From: Bacteroidaceae bacterium
Lineage (GTDB): Bacteria > Bacteroidota > Bacteroidia > Bacteroidales > Bacteroidaceae
Assembly (NCBI GenBank): GCA_017650105.1
Contig: JAGCFO010000007.1
Coordinates: 1 to 64,000, forward strand
Reading direction: 5' to 3'
Length of the DNA: 64,000 nt
Made by a program: the position numbers and the translations under genes. The notes beneath the pieces are model-generated. The model was given only the letters and a program-made list of their open reading frames with translations, had not been told where the DNA came from and did not search any database. Shown here in pieces: positions 8,195 to 17,114 of the stretch (the first letter of the stretch is position 1; each line of letters starts with the position of its first letter).

Positions 8195-11100
8195 ATGCAA
8201 CAGTCAAAACGTGTTCTCGTGCTCGGATCTGGAGCACTCAAGATAGGTCAGTCAGGTGAGTTCGACTACTCTGGCTCACAAGCCCTGAAGGCCCTGCGCG
8301 AAGAGGGGATATACACTATTCTCATCAACCCGAACGTAGCTACCGTTCAGACTTCCGAAGACATCGCCGACGTCATATACTTCCTCCCCATCACCCCGCT
8401 GTTTGTGGAAAAGGTTATCCAAAAGGAACATCCCGACGGCATACTGCTTGCCTTCGGAGGGCAGACAGCACTCAACTGTGGTATTCAGCTCTACGAGCAG
8501 GGGATATTGGAGAAATATGGCGTGCGCGTGCTTGGAACTCCCGTGCAGGCAATCATCGACACAGAAGACCGTGAGCGCTTCGCAGACATGCTTCATAGCA
8601 TCAACGTGAAGACTCCGCGCAGCGAAGCTGTCAACAGCATCGAGGAGGCCCTGAACGTTGTACGCGAAATCGGTTATCCCGTCATCGTGCGCGCAGCCTA
8701 TACGCTGGGAGGCTTAGGCTCAGGGTTCTGCTCCAACGACGAAGAACTGCGTCGGCTGGCTTCCACAGCCCTCTCCTACTCTCCTCAGATATTGGTTGAG
8801 GAGTCTCTCAAAGGTTGGAAGGAGATAGAATACGAAGTGGTGCGAGACTGTTACGACAACTGCATCACCGTATGTAACATGGAGAACTTCGACCCTCTGG
8901 GCATCCACACGGGAGAGAGCATCGTGATTGCTCCGTCGCAGACGCTCAACAACCACGAGTGCCACATGCTGCGCAGCATTGCCCTGCAGATTATCCGCCA
9001 TGTGGGCATCGTGGGAGAATGTAATGTGCAGTTTGCTCTCGATCCCTATTCCGAAGACTATCGCGTCATCGAGGTGAATGCCCGCCTGAGCCGCTCTTCG
9101 GCTCTTGCCTCCAAGGCTACGGGCTACCCCCTTGCCTTCGTTGCAGCCAAGTTGGGTTTGGGATTCGGACTTGACGAGATACCCAATGCCGTAACAAAAG
9201 TGACGACAGCCTGCTTTGAGCCTGCACTCGACTACGTTGTCTGCAAGATTCCTCGCTGGGACTTGGGCAAATTCGACGGAGTATCCAAGTTGATTGGCTC
9301 ATCCATGAAATCGGTTGGAGAAGTGATGGCTATCGGTCGAAACTTCGAAGAGGCAATCCAGAAAGGAATGCGAATGGTAGGACAAGGCCTTCACGGATTT
9401 GTGGCTAACACTATCGAAGTGCCCGACTTGGATCACGAGTTGCTCAATCCTACCGACAAGCGACTGCCGGCTATTGAACTTGCTTTCAAGAAAGGCTACT
9501 CTGTAGAAAAGTTGCATGAGATGACGATGATTGACTCTTGGTTCCTCGAGCATCTGTACAGCATTCATCTGCTAGGCAAGCAACTTCAGGAGGTTGAGTC
9601 GCCTGAAAAGCTGGACAAGGATCTACTGCTCAAAGCAAAGAAGATGGGATTCAGCGACTATCAGATTGGGAAGTTCACTATCCACAACGATGCCATCTCA
9701 GCTCACGATAAAGGTTTGCAGATACGCGCTATCCGCAAGCGTTACGACATACGTCCTGTCGTAAGGCAGATTGACACGCTGGCAGGAGAATACCCCGCCC
9801 GCACCAATTACCTCTACCTTACCTATAGCGGAGATAACGACGACATCATTTTCGAACGCGACGGACGTTCTGTCATCGTACTCGGAAGTGGTGCTTACCG
9901 CATCGGCTCAAGTGTGGAATTCGACTGGTGCAGTATGGCTGCCATCCACAAGATTCAGGAAATGGGCTACCGCGCCATCATGATTAACTACAATCCCGAG
10001 ACTGTCAGCACCGACTACGACATGTGCGACAGGCTCTTCTTCGACGAGCTGACGCTGGAGTGCGTGCTCGATATCTGCGAGATGGAGCAGCCCAAGGGCG
10101 TCATCGTTTCGACAGGAGGACAGATTCCAAATAATCTGGCGCTGCTGCTCGACAGGCAAGGCATCAACATTCTCGGCACTCCCGCAACGTCTATCGACAG
10201 AGCCGAAGACAGGCAGAAGTTCTCGGAGATGTGCGACATGCTTGAAATAGACCAGCCTCGCTGGAAAGAGCTTACCCGTCTGGAAGACATCTACAACTTT
10301 GTCGATGAAGTGGGACTTCCCGTGCTCATCCGCCCCTCTTACGTGCTTTCGGGCGCTGCGATGCGTGTGGTAAGCAACAAGGACGAGCTGGAGTCGGCGC
10401 TGAAAAACGCAGCTGTCGTGAGCCAGGAGCATCCTGTGGTGGTAACGGAATTCCTCCAGCGAGCAAAGGAGGTGGAGATAGACGCTGTTGCCCAGCACGG
10501 CATCATCAAGTGCTACGCCATAAGCGAGCATATCGAATACGCAGGAGTGCACTCGGGAGATGCAACCGTTGTCTTCCCGGCGCAGAAGCTTTACTATGAA
10601 ACCATACGGCAAATCAAGAAAATCTCACGCAAAATCGCAGAGGAGTTGAACATTTCAGGCCCGTTCAACATCCAGTTCCTTGCCAAAGACAACAGTCTGC
10701 GCGTCATTGAGTGTAATCTCCGCGCATCGCGCAGCTTCCCCTTCGTGTCGAAAATCACACGCTTCAACTTCATCGGTATGGCTACGGAAATCATGCTCGG
10801 AAAGGAAGTGGAGCCTTACGGAAAGACGTTTGCCGACATCGACTACGTGGGAGTCAAGTCCTCACAGTTCTCGTTCACGCGCCTGCTGAAGGCAGACCCC
10901 ATCCTCGGGGTGGATATGTCGTCGACAGGAGAAGTTGCCTGCATAGGCGACAACTACTACGAGGCGCTGCTGAAGAGCATGATTTCGGTTGGGAACAACG
11001 TTCCTTCCAAAGACAAGGGCGTGCTGATATCTTCGGGCCCCGCACAGTCGAAGGTGGAACTGCTGGAGGCTGCCGAGACGCTTCACAAAAACGGCTATAC

Positions 11101-11416
11101 GCTCTACGCCACATCGGGCACCGCCGCCTTCCTGGCAAGCAACGACATCCCATCGGAAGTGCTCCACTGGCCCGACTCAACGAAGAAACCCAACGTGCTT
11201 GACTATCTGAAAGACAAGCGGATAGACCTCGTCATCAACATTCCCAAGAACCACACGCAACGTGAGCTGGAGAACGGATACCTTATCCGCCGAACCGCTG
11301 TCGACTTCAACATCCCCCTCATCACGAATGCCCGCCTGGCAGCTGCTTTCATCCACGCTTTCTGCGAGATAGGCGTCGAAGGGCTCAGCATCCGCCATTG
11401 GGGAGAATACCGATAA
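8195..11416 (+). CDS. carB: Carbamoyl-phosphate synthase large subunit
   Basis: This full-length 1073-residue enzyme makes carbamoyl phosphate from bicarbonate, ammonia and two ATP for the arginine and pyrimidine pathways. It shows the duplicated structure: VLVLGSGALKIGQ...FDYSGSQA at the start and VIVLGSGAYRIGSS...FDWC at about 555, each followed by an ATP-grasp region (NARLSRSSALASKATGYP and CNLRASRSFPFVSKITRFNF). A C-terminal MGS-like regulatory domain begins near 935 (KGVLISSGPAQ...TLYATSGTAAFL), the site of allosteric control in the family. It follows carA directly. Confidence 0.97.
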   Translation: MQQSKRVLVLGSGALKIGQSGEFDYSGSQALKALREEGIYTILINPNVATVQTSEDIADVIYFLPITPLFVEKVIQKEHPDGILLAFGGQTALNCGIQLYEQGILEKYGVRVLGTPVQAIIDTEDRERFADMLHSINVKTPRSEAVNSIEEALNVVREIGYPVIVRAAYTLGGLGSGFCSNDEELRRLASTALSYSPQILVEESLKGWKEIEYEVVRDCYDNCITVCNMENFDPLGIHTGESIVIAPSQTLNNHECHMLRSIALQIIRHVGIVGECNVQFALDPYSEDYRVIEVNARLSRSSALASKATGYPLAFVAAKLGLGFGLDEIPNAVTKVTTACFEPALDYVVCKIPRWDLGKFDGVSKLIGSSMKSVGEVMAIGRNFEEAIQKGMRMVGQGLHGFVANTIEVPDLDHELLNPTDKRLPAIELAFKKGYSVEKLHEMTMIDSWFLEHLYSIHLLGKQLQEVESPEKLDKDLLLKAKKMGFSDYQIGKFTIHNDAISAHDKGLQIRAIRKRYDIRPVVRQIDTLAGEYPARTNYLYLTYSGDNDDIIFERDGRSVIVLGSGAYRIGSSVEFDWCSMAAIHKIQEMGYRAIMINYNPETVSTDYDMCDRLFFDELTLECVLDICEMEQPKGVIVSTGGQIPNNLALLLDRQGINILGTPATSIDRAEDRQKFSEMCDMLEIDQPRWKELTRLEDIYNFVDEVGLPVLIRPSYVLSGAAMRVVSNKDELESALKNAAVVSQEHPVVVTEFLQRAKEVEIDAVAQHGIIKCYAISEHIEYAGVHSGDATVVFPAQKLYYETIRQIKKISRKIAEELNISGPFNIQFLAKDNSLRVIECNLRASRSFPFVSKITRFNFIGMATEIMLGKEVEPYGKTFADIDYVGVKSSQFSFTRLLKADPILGVDMSSTGEVACIGDNYYEALLKSMISVGNNVPSKDKGVLISSGPAQSKVELLEAAETLHKNGYTLYATSGTAAFLASNDIPSEVLHWPDSTKKPNVLDYLKDKRIDLVINIPKNHTQRELENGYLIRRTAVDFNIPLITNARLAAAFIHAFCEIGVEGLSIRHWGEYR

Positions 11417-11457
11417 ACAGAGGGCAAGCAAAACAACAGGAAAATATGTATTGCGCA

Positions 11458-11544
11458 GAAAAAATTATTTGTTCTCCAAAAAAATTTTTCCCTTCTCCAA
11501 AAGGAATTATTTGTTCTCCAAAAAAAAATATGGAGAAGGGAAAA
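11458..11544 (-). repeat. Modular intergenic repeat, locus 1
   Basis: Read on the minus strand it contains GGAGAACAAATAATT twice, GGAGAAGGG and the A/T tract AAAAATTTTTTT. The same modules recur at eight other intergenic places in the window. The right end runs into the ATG and first codons of the next gene (ATGGAGAAGGGAAAA), so that gene start appears derived from a repeat module. Confidence 0.75.
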
Positions 11545-12291
11545 TTCCTGCTTGCTGCGGGAGCTCTGGTGATGCTTTTCACAAGCTGCCTTCACAAGGC
11601 AGAAATAGTCGAGATTACAGTTCGCCCGATGCCTGTGACAGCCTCGTTGGATGCGGAGCCAAACAGTAAGGCTGCAGCCATCGTGGACGAATATCGGCAG
11701 AAGGTGACAGAGAAGCAGGCTCCCGTTTTGGGCACTTGCGAAGAATTGATGGAAGCCAAACGTCCCGAAAGCCTGCTCTTCAATTTCGCAGCCGACGCCA
11801 TCCGCTGGAAGGCAGATATGCTGAACGGCAAGCCTGTCGACTTTGCTGTGACAAACTCGGGGGGCCTGCGCAACGTGTTCAACAAGGGCAACATCACCGT
11901 AGGCGACGTCTACAACATCTTCCCCTTCGATAACTACCTCTTCCTCATGACGCTCACGGGCGAGCAGTGCATCACCCTTTTCGAGGAACTGGCAGCAGCT
12001 GGGGGGCATCCTATCAGCGGAGCTAACATGGTGATAACGAGCGACGGAAAGCTCGTTGAAGCAAAAATAGGAGGCAAACCCGTTGACAAAGGTGCCTCAT
12101 ACCGAGTGGCTACCATCGACTACCTTGCTGAGGGGAACGACGGAATGAGTGTGCTGAGCAAGGGAACAGAGCGCGTGCCCTGCGAGGAAATGATTCTGCG
12201 ACAGGTGGTTACCGACTACATCAAGAAGTTTACCGATGCAGGGATGCCCGTTTCTGCCGCTATCGAAGGACGAACCATCATAAAAGACTGA
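11530..12291 (+). CDS. Lipoprotein, 5'-nucleotidase C-terminal domain
   Basis: This 253-residue protein has a lipoprotein signal with lipobox FTSC. The remainder is the substrate-binding C-terminal domain of UshA-type 5'-nucleotidases, with FAADAIRWKADM, FAVTNSGGLRNV, NIFPFDNYLFLMTLTGEQ and YRVATIDYLAEGNDGM. The catalytic metallophosphatase domain is encoded by the next gene, 4 nt away, so the two probably act together outside the inner membrane on nucleotides. I start at 11530 because that ATG begins the signal; the longer frame would read through a low-complexity repeat. Confidence 0.85.
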   Translation: MEKGKFLLAAGALVMLFTSCLHKAEIVEITVRPMPVTASLDAEPNSKAAAIVDEYRQKVTEKQAPVLGTCEELMEAKRPESLLFNFAADAIRWKADMLNGKPVDFAVTNSGGLRNVFNKGNITVGDVYNIFPFDNYLFLMTLTGEQCITLFEELAAAGGHPISGANMVITSDGKLVEAKIGGKPVDKGASYRVATIDYLAEGNDGMSVLSKGTERVPCEEMILRQVVTDYIKKFTDAGMPVSAAIEGRTIIKD

Positions 12292-12295
12292 CGCT

Positions 12296-13141
12296 ATGAA
12301 GAAATCCATTGCCTACTTTCTGCTCTTCCTCGTAGCCTGCGCCGCAGGTATCGGCTTCGGCTTGAATCAGAAGAAAGAAGTCACCATCACTATCGTGCAG
12401 ACAAGCGACACTCATAGCTGCATCGAACCTGACGCAAAGACAGGGATGGGAGGATACATACGGCGCGCCACACTCATCGACAGCCTGCGCAAGTATGTCG
12501 ACAAAGACTTGCTGCTCTTCGATTGTGGCGACTACTCGCAAGGCTCGCTCTACTACACTCTTTTCCAAGGCGAAACCGAGATACGCCTCATGAATGCTAT
12601 GGGCTACGATGCTGCAGCTATAGGGAACCACGAGTTCGACTTCGGCGAGGAAAACATGCAACGTCTCTTCTCCCTTGCCTCTTTCCCCACCCTTTGCGTC
12701 AACTACGATGTGAAAGGAACCTGCCTGGAGGAATGTGTCAAGCCTTACACCATCCTTACCCGAAAAGGCGTGCGCATAGGAGTTCTGGGCGTAGCGCCTC
12801 CTCTCGAAGGATTGGTGTTCAAGAAAAACTATGTAGGCATCACCTACCTCGACCCAATCACTACAGCTAACGAAACGGCACGAAAGTTGCGCGAGGAGGA
12901 GCATTGCGACTTAGTCGTATGCCTTTCTCATCTCGGCTGGCAAGTGGCAGACGAAGACATCGACGACGAGCGCTTCATAGCAGGCACAAGAAATATCGAC
13001 ATCGTCTTGGGAGGGCACAGCCACAGCGTTTTCCTCGAGCCTGCTGTCTACAACAATGCTGACGGAAAGCCTGTCACGCTGATGCATAATGGCAAAAATG
13101 CCCTCTACGTGGGTTTCTGGCAAATAAAAGTGCGCAAATAG
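12296..13141 (+). CDS. Metallophosphatase, 5'-nucleotidase N-terminal domain
   Basis: This 281-residue protein has an N-terminal signal or membrane anchor and a calcineurin-like phosphoesterase domain with all metal-binding blocks in order: QTSDTHS, FDCGDYSQG, GNHEFDFG, CLSHLG and GGHSHS. It lacks the C-terminal substrate domain of full 5'-nucleotidases; that domain is the product of the gene 4 nt upstream. Together they likely release nucleosides and phosphate from nucleotides in the periplasm. A strong terminator follows. Confidence 0.88.
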   Translation: MKKSIAYFLLFLVACAAGIGFGLNQKKEVTITIVQTSDTHSCIEPDAKTGMGGYIRRATLIDSLRKYVDKDLLLFDCGDYSQGSLYYTLFQGETEIRLMNAMGYDAAAIGNHEFDFGEENMQRLFSLASFPTLCVNYDVKGTCLEECVKPYTILTRKGVRIGVLGVAPPLEGLVFKKNYVGITYLDPITTANETARKLREEEHCDLVVCLSHLGWQVADEDIDDERFIAGTRNIDIVLGGHSHSVFLEPAVYNNADGKPVTLMHNGKNALYVGFWQIKVRK

Positions 13142-13160
13142 CGAAATAGAGATTAGAAAA

Positions 13161-13198
13161 AACCAAGAAGCCGAGTCCCTCAACTCGGCTTCTTGGTT
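13161..13198. terminator. Bidirectional terminator
   Basis: A perfect 15-bp stem AACCAAGAAGCCGAG/CTCGGCTTCTTGGTT with an 8-nt loop lies between convergent genes. The minus strand continues with TTTTTT, making it strongest for porT. Confidence 0.9.
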
Positions 13199-13226
13199 TA
13201 ATAAATGGATTTGAACAAGGGGAACT

Positions 13227-13967
13227 CTACTCAAAGTAAAGCGTCAGCATCAGCATCTTGCTATATCCCGAAGAAATGGACTGAGTATATTTGAGAAGGT
13301 TCTTGTCAATCAAGTCCTGCCTGTTTTGCACAATGATGTCGCGCAAGCCGAAACAGAATTTCAGTTCGGGAATCAACTTGAAGAAAGGAAGATAGAAATC
13401 GCAACCCACACCTACCTCAACGTAACAATCGAAACGCTGTACGAGAATCTCCTTCTGCTTCTTGATTGTCAAGTCTGCCACAGGAGATAATCCTGCCACA
13501 AGATAGGGGCGATAGTTGTTAAAACGCTGCGCGCTATACTTGATATCGAGAGGAATGGAAAGGTAAGTTGATTTTACTGCCTGCTGCACACGCACCTTTC
13601 CCAATTGATCGAAATAAGAGACTGTCTTATCCCCGAAAAGCATCGATGGGATGACACGAAAAGAGAAATAAGTATTCAGTCGCGCTTCCCCAAGCACTCC
13701 AACGCTGAATCCTGGCGTATAGGAAGCCACGTCGGCATACCAAGACTCCTCCGTACCATTTTCCAAAGTATTGATGAAGCCGTTGTTGACAAATTCGATA
13801 TCCTGCATGTGCATACCGAACAGGAACCCATAGTGCCAGGCACGCGCGTCGATGTAGGGCCTGTTTTGCACTTTGCGCTCCTGAGCAGACACAGAGTTTG
13901 TCTGGCACAAAAGCGCCAGAAACATCATAGCAAGCAACGTGAAGGATGTCGACAAACGTTGTTTCAT
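13227..13967 (-). CDS. porT: PorT-like outer-membrane protein of type IX secretion
   Basis: This 246-residue protein has a signal peptide ending in SVSAQ and then a beta-barrel pattern. Characteristic PorT features are the early HYGFLFGMH segment, YTPGFSVGVLGEARLNTYFSFR, STYLSIPLDIKYSA and RPYLVAGLSPVADL, with a terminal aromatic (YFE). PorT is needed in the family for type IX secretion and gliding. The giant peptidase at 51.8-58.5 kb carries a type IX-type C-terminus, consistent with a working system. Other PorT-family barrels look similar, so the symbol is probable rather than certain. Confidence 0.75.
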   Translation of the reverse strand: MKQRLSTSFTLLAMMFLALLCQTNSVSAQERKVQNRPYIDARAWHYGFLFGMHMQDIEFVNNGFINTLENGTEESWYADVASYTPGFSVGVLGEARLNTYFSFRVIPSMLFGDKTVSYFDQLGKVRVQQAVKSTYLSIPLDIKYSAQRFNNYRPYLVAGLSPVADLTIKKQKEILVQRFDCYVEVGVGCDFYLPFFKLIPELKFCFGLRDIIVQNRQDLIDKNLLKYTQSISSGYSKMLMLTLYFE

Positions 13968-14060
13968 CGTCTATTTTAAACGTTATTTAGTGGCTGTTAT
14001 TGCAGAAATGAAAAAGAAAAAAGATATTTTTTAAACTTTAGAGTATTTTTTGGGTCTGAA

Positions 14061-14094
14061 TTTTGGCTGGTTCAAATGTTCATCTTACATTTGC
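14061..14094 (+). promoter_or_regulatory. Promoter of the ferredoxin gene
   Basis: TTTTG at 14061-14065 and TACATTTGC at 14086-14094 are 20 nt apart, a full consensus promoter 33 nt upstream of the ATG. Confidence 0.85.
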
Positions 14095-14127
14095 AGCGTA
14101 AAAGTATAACTTAATTTATCACAAAAA

Positions 14128-14298
14128 ATGGCTTACGTAATTAGTGACGACTGTATTAAGTGTGGAACTTGTGTTGACGAGTGCCCCAATGAAGCAATCT
14201 CTGAGGGTGATACCAAATATATCATCGACCCAGAAGCTTGCGTTGACTGCGGAACCTGTGCAGATGCTTGTCCTTCCGAAGCTATTCATCCGGAATAA
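14128..14298 (+). CDS. 2[4Fe-4S] ferredoxin
   Basis: This 56-residue protein carries two CxxCxxCxxxC clusters, CIKCGTCVDECP and CVDCGTCADACP, separated by the usual linker, with the internal two-fold symmetry of clostridial-type ferredoxins. It transfers low-potential electrons in the cytoplasm, for example with pyruvate:ferredoxin oxidoreductase. It is monocistronic, with its own consensus promoter and terminator, which suggests high expression. Confidence 0.95.
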   Translation: MAYVISDDCIKCGTCVDECPNEAISEGDTKYIIDPEACVDCGTCADACPSEAIHPE

Positions 14299-14321
14299 TA
14301 CAACGTCTTGAAACAAAAAGG

Positions 14322-14358
14322 AGAGGATGCGCTCAAAGTGCATCCTCTTTCTTTTTTT
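14322..14358 (+). terminator. Ferredoxin terminator
   Basis: A 9-bp stem AGAGGATGC/GCATCCTCT is followed by TTCTTTTTTT. Confidence 0.88.
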
Positions 14359-14369
14359 GTTTGCTTTCA

Positions 14370-15509
14370 TCAACGGCTGGAAACGAATAGTAAAACAAGT
14401 ACCATCACGATTCCTACTGCCAACGTTCGCCCTCCTGGGTCGATTCGCTCCCAGAGAGAAAAAGCAATAGTGACATGTTTGTTGGCATCCAGATTCACTT
14501 TGCGCGACACCACTTGCTCATATCTGTTCAGATTGACAGCCCTTATGGTGTATTCCCCGGCAGGAAGCGTCAGACGATAGTTGGTATCCTCACGCGCATA
14601 GAATGCTTCCTTCTCGTTGATGAACACTTTTGCATCTCCCTTGCATTCGATAAGGAGTTTGAAGGTTGTTTCGTTTCCTGTAGCTTCAGAAGTATGCTCC
14701 TTTGCCGAAGCCTGATACATTGCGATAGGAGTATCGGCCCACTCTCCGCTTACAGGAAGGGCAGCAGGCATTTGCTCTGCCTCCTCCTGCGCTTGAGCCA
14801 TCGAGCGGCGCTCTTCCTCCGAATGCTGCTTGTCTGTCATAATCACGCTGGCACGAATCTTCCTCACACCCACGCGCCAAAGCCAGATGTCGCCAAGAAC
14901 GAAAATGACAAAGACAGCAAGGTAGGATGTAGGATACTTTATCGTATCCATCCAGAAAGCAAACGTGTCGAACAGACTATGAGCCAACATAGGAATGAGA
15001 ATGCTGCAAGCCATATAGACTGTCCGACGATCAAGATGGAATCGGGCCATCGAGAAATAGAAGCCCATTATGACGGCAAACAGGAAATGAGCAGGCACAG
15101 AGAGCAGAGCCCTGCTTACCGCTACGCCCATTCCGCCTTCTACCACATACATCACATTCTCCAGACAAGCAAATCCCATCGAGATGAAGACAGCATAGAC
15201 GATACCGTCGATATACTCATCGAACTGCGGAGATTTCCAGATGAGCAGATAGAGAGCCATCCACTTGCAGAACTCCTCAGGGATGCCAGCCTCGAAGAAA
15301 CTGACCTTCATAGCCTGCAGGAAAGTCTCCGGCTTGGGAGAAGAGCCGAACGGAGACATCAGGATAATGACAGCAAAGGCGCTGTAGATTCCGTAGCGGA
15401 ATGCGCGGAAAAGCATGTCGCGCGGCTCGGGATACCTACGGTCTTTCAGATAGATATAATAGAGTAGAACTGCGACAGGCGCTACTGCTGCCAATAAAAG
15501 GATAAGCAT
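14370..15509 (-). CDS. PrsW-family intramembrane metalloprotease
   Basis: This 379-residue membrane protein has an N-terminal PrsW domain of about 230 residues with several membrane segments. The conserved blocks are AGIPEEFCKW (double glutamate), GFACLENVMYV, VPAHFLFAVIMGFYF and LAHSLFDTFAFW, the putative metal ligands of the family. After a soluble linker there is a PEGA-like beta module (VFINEKEAFYA, LPAGEYTIRAVNL) and a final membrane segment, an extension not in basic PrsW proteins. Bacillus PrsW cleaves an anti-sigma factor; the substrate here is unknown. It is the last gene of the NfeD-flotillin operon, 63 nt after flotillin. Confidence 0.82.
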   Translation of the reverse strand: MLILLLAAVAPVAVLLYYIYLKDRRYPEPRDMLFRAFRYGIYSAFAVIILMSPFGSSPKPETFLQAMKVSFFEAGIPEEFCKWMALYLLIWKSPQFDEYIDGIVYAVFISMGFACLENVMYVVEGGMGVAVSRALLSVPAHFLFAVIMGFYFSMARFHLDRRTVYMACSILIPMLAHSLFDTFAFWMDTIKYPTSYLAVFVIFVLGDIWLWRVGVRKIRASVIMTDKQHSEEERRSMAQAQEEAEQMPAALPVSGEWADTPIAMYQASAKEHTSEATGNETTFKLLIECKGDAKVFINEKEAFYAREDTNYRLTLPAGEYTIRAVNLNRYEQVVSRKVNLDANKHVTIAFSLWERIDPGGRTLAVGIVMVLVLLFVSSR

Positions 15510-15525
15510 TCAGTCTTCTTTTTTA

Positions 15526-15561
15526 TGTTCCTCCCTCTGCCGTTGAGCAGAGGGAGGAACA
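15526..15561. other. Long perfect inverted repeat between flotillin and prsW genes
   Basis: TGTTCCTCCCTCTGC pairs with GCAGAGGGAGGAACA across a 6-nt loop, 15 bp without mismatch. On the coding (minus) strand it is followed by an A-rich stretch rather than U, so it is not a classic terminator; it may act in RNA processing or partial termination. Confidence 0.7.
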
Positions 15562-15572
15562 ATGATTGTTTG

Positions 15573-16952
15573 TTACTCCACTTCCTCGGCCTCTTCTGCG
15601 GAAGCAGCATCTGCCTCCTTCTTCTTTCCGAGATACTCCGGAAGATTCATTCCTGCAAGGTCGAACAAGTCGTTGAGAGGAGGCACCGATTTCATCAGTC
15701 CGCTGATAAAGTTGGCAGTAGAGCCTTTACCGTCGGTGCTGTTACCGTTATCCCAAACAGTAACATGATCGATGTTGACTCCCTTGACAGCCTCAACCTG
15801 AGTCTTAACCAGCTCGGGCAGTTTTTCAATCAACAACAGCATGTATGCCTTGTTTGCCTCTCCGCCGGCAGCCTGAACCATCTTGTCGTAGCCCTGAGCC
15901 TGCTTGGTGAGGATTTCATAGTAACCCTTACCTTCGGCTTCCATCTTGGCGAAGATGGCGTCAGCTTCACCTTTTGCCTTCACGCGCAGTTTCTCTGCTT
16001 CGGCCTCAGCCTCGATGACGATACGCTGACGCTCAACCTCCTGCGGCACGATGACGTTAGCCTGCTGCGTGGAACGTTCGCGCTCGGCACGCACCAATTC
16101 GGCCTCTTTCTCAGCGGCGTAAGCCTCCTGAAGGGCATGAGCCTGCTGTACCTTCTCGGCAGCCACAGCCTTGCGCAGGGCTTCTGCCTCACGCTCACGG
16201 CGGTTAGCATTAGAGTTGGCGATTTCAATCTGCGCGTCGTTTTCTCCCTGCACGGCGAGGGCGTTTGCCTGACTCGTACGGATACGGGTGTCTCGCACAG
16301 CCTCAGCCTTACCGATTTCTCCCATCTTGTCCTGCTCGGCAACGCTCACCTTAGCCTCGTTGATAGCCTTTGCGGCAGCCTCCTTACCGAGAGCCTCAAT
16401 GTAGCCGCTCTCGTCCTTGATGTCGGTGACGTTTACGTTGATAAGGCGAAGGCCTATCTTCTTCAGTTCGACTTCCACGTTTTTCGAGATAGCCTCCAGG
16501 AACTTGTCTCGGTCGCTATTGATTTCCTCTATAGACATAGTGGCAATGACAAGACGAAGCTGTCCGAAGAGGATGTCTCGCGCCAGTTCCTGAATCTCGC
16601 TGGAGGAAAGTCCCAGCAGGCGCTCGGCTGCGTTGTTCATCGAATCAGGCTCTGTGGAGATGCCGACGGTAAAGCGGCAGGGAACGTCGACGCGGATATT
16701 CTGACGCGAAAGGGCGTTCGTGAGGTTAGCGTCGATGCTGATGGGCGTCAGGCTCAGGTAGGCGTAATCCTGAAGGATGGGCCATACAAACTTACCTCCG
16801 CCGTGAATACACTTGGCGCTACCGCCTCCGGTTTTGCCGTACACAACCAAAATCTTGTCTGAAGGGCATCTGCGATACCTTCTGATGACAGCCGCAACCA
16901 TCACCAACACTACTACTACGAGCAGCAAAATAATAAAGAAAGGATTCTCCAT
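15573..16952 (-). CDS. Flotillin family (SPFH domain) membrane protein
   Basis: This 459-residue protein starts with one membrane segment and then the SPFH domain (ILVVYGKTGGGSAKCIHGGG, RFTVGISTEPDSM, LVIATMSIEEINSDRDKF). A long Ala/Glu-rich coiled-coil region spans about 200-350, and the tail is acidic. Flotillins assemble into large membrane rafts and scaffold signalling and proteolysis. Its partner NfeD is encoded just upstream, a pairing conserved across bacteria. The intramembrane protease downstream may be a client or partner; that is inference. Confidence 0.93.
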   Translation of the reverse strand: MENPFFIILLLVVVVLVMVAAVIRRYRRCPSDKILVVYGKTGGGSAKCIHGGGKFVWPILQDYAYLSLTPISIDANLTNALSRQNIRVDVPCRFTVGISTEPDSMNNAAERLLGLSSSEIQELARDILFGQLRLVIATMSIEEINSDRDKFLEAISKNVEVELKKIGLRLINVNVTDIKDESGYIEALGKEAAAKAINEAKVSVAEQDKMGEIGKAEAVRDTRIRTSQANALAVQGENDAQIEIANSNANRREREAEALRKAVAAEKVQQAHALQEAYAAEKEAELVRAERERSTQQANVIVPQEVERQRIVIEAEAEAEKLRVKAKGEADAIFAKMEAEGKGYYEILTKQAQGYDKMVQAAGGEANKAYMLLLIEKLPELVKTQVEAVKGVNIDHVTVWDNGNSTDGKGSTANFISGLMKSVPPLNDLFDLAGMNLPEYLGKKKEADAASAEEAEEVE

Positions 16953-16994
16953 AAAAATATTTTTTAATGATAGTTATTGTTCGAAAAAGAATAG

Positions 16995-17080
16995 AAAATT
17001 ATGAAGAAGGGAAAAATTTTTTTGAAGAAGGAAGCGCGCGATATGAAGAAGGAATATTTTTTTTTCGAGAAGGAAAAAAT
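16995..17080 (+). repeat. Modular intergenic repeat, locus 2
   Basis: It contains TATGAAGAAGGG, AAAAATTTTTTT, GCGCGCGATATGAAGAAGG and a second A/T tract, the shared modules of this family. It sits inside the NfeD-flotillin operon, on the strand opposite to its genes. Confidence 0.75.
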
Positions 17081-17114
17081 CATCCTGCTCCTGTCAGCCT
17101 TCGCTCCGCCTTCG

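Noticed and set aside
15525..16862. 445-codon plus-strand frame opposite the flotillin gene
   Set aside because: Leu/Ser/His-rich translation is the expected antisense of an Ala/Glu-rich coiled coil; no start signals or family match.
16995..17080. Small coding gene starting in the repeat (frame beginning MKKGKIFLKK)
   Set aside because: The same sequence occurs as a noncoding repeat elsewhere, it then runs antisense through the NfeD gene, and no family pattern follows.
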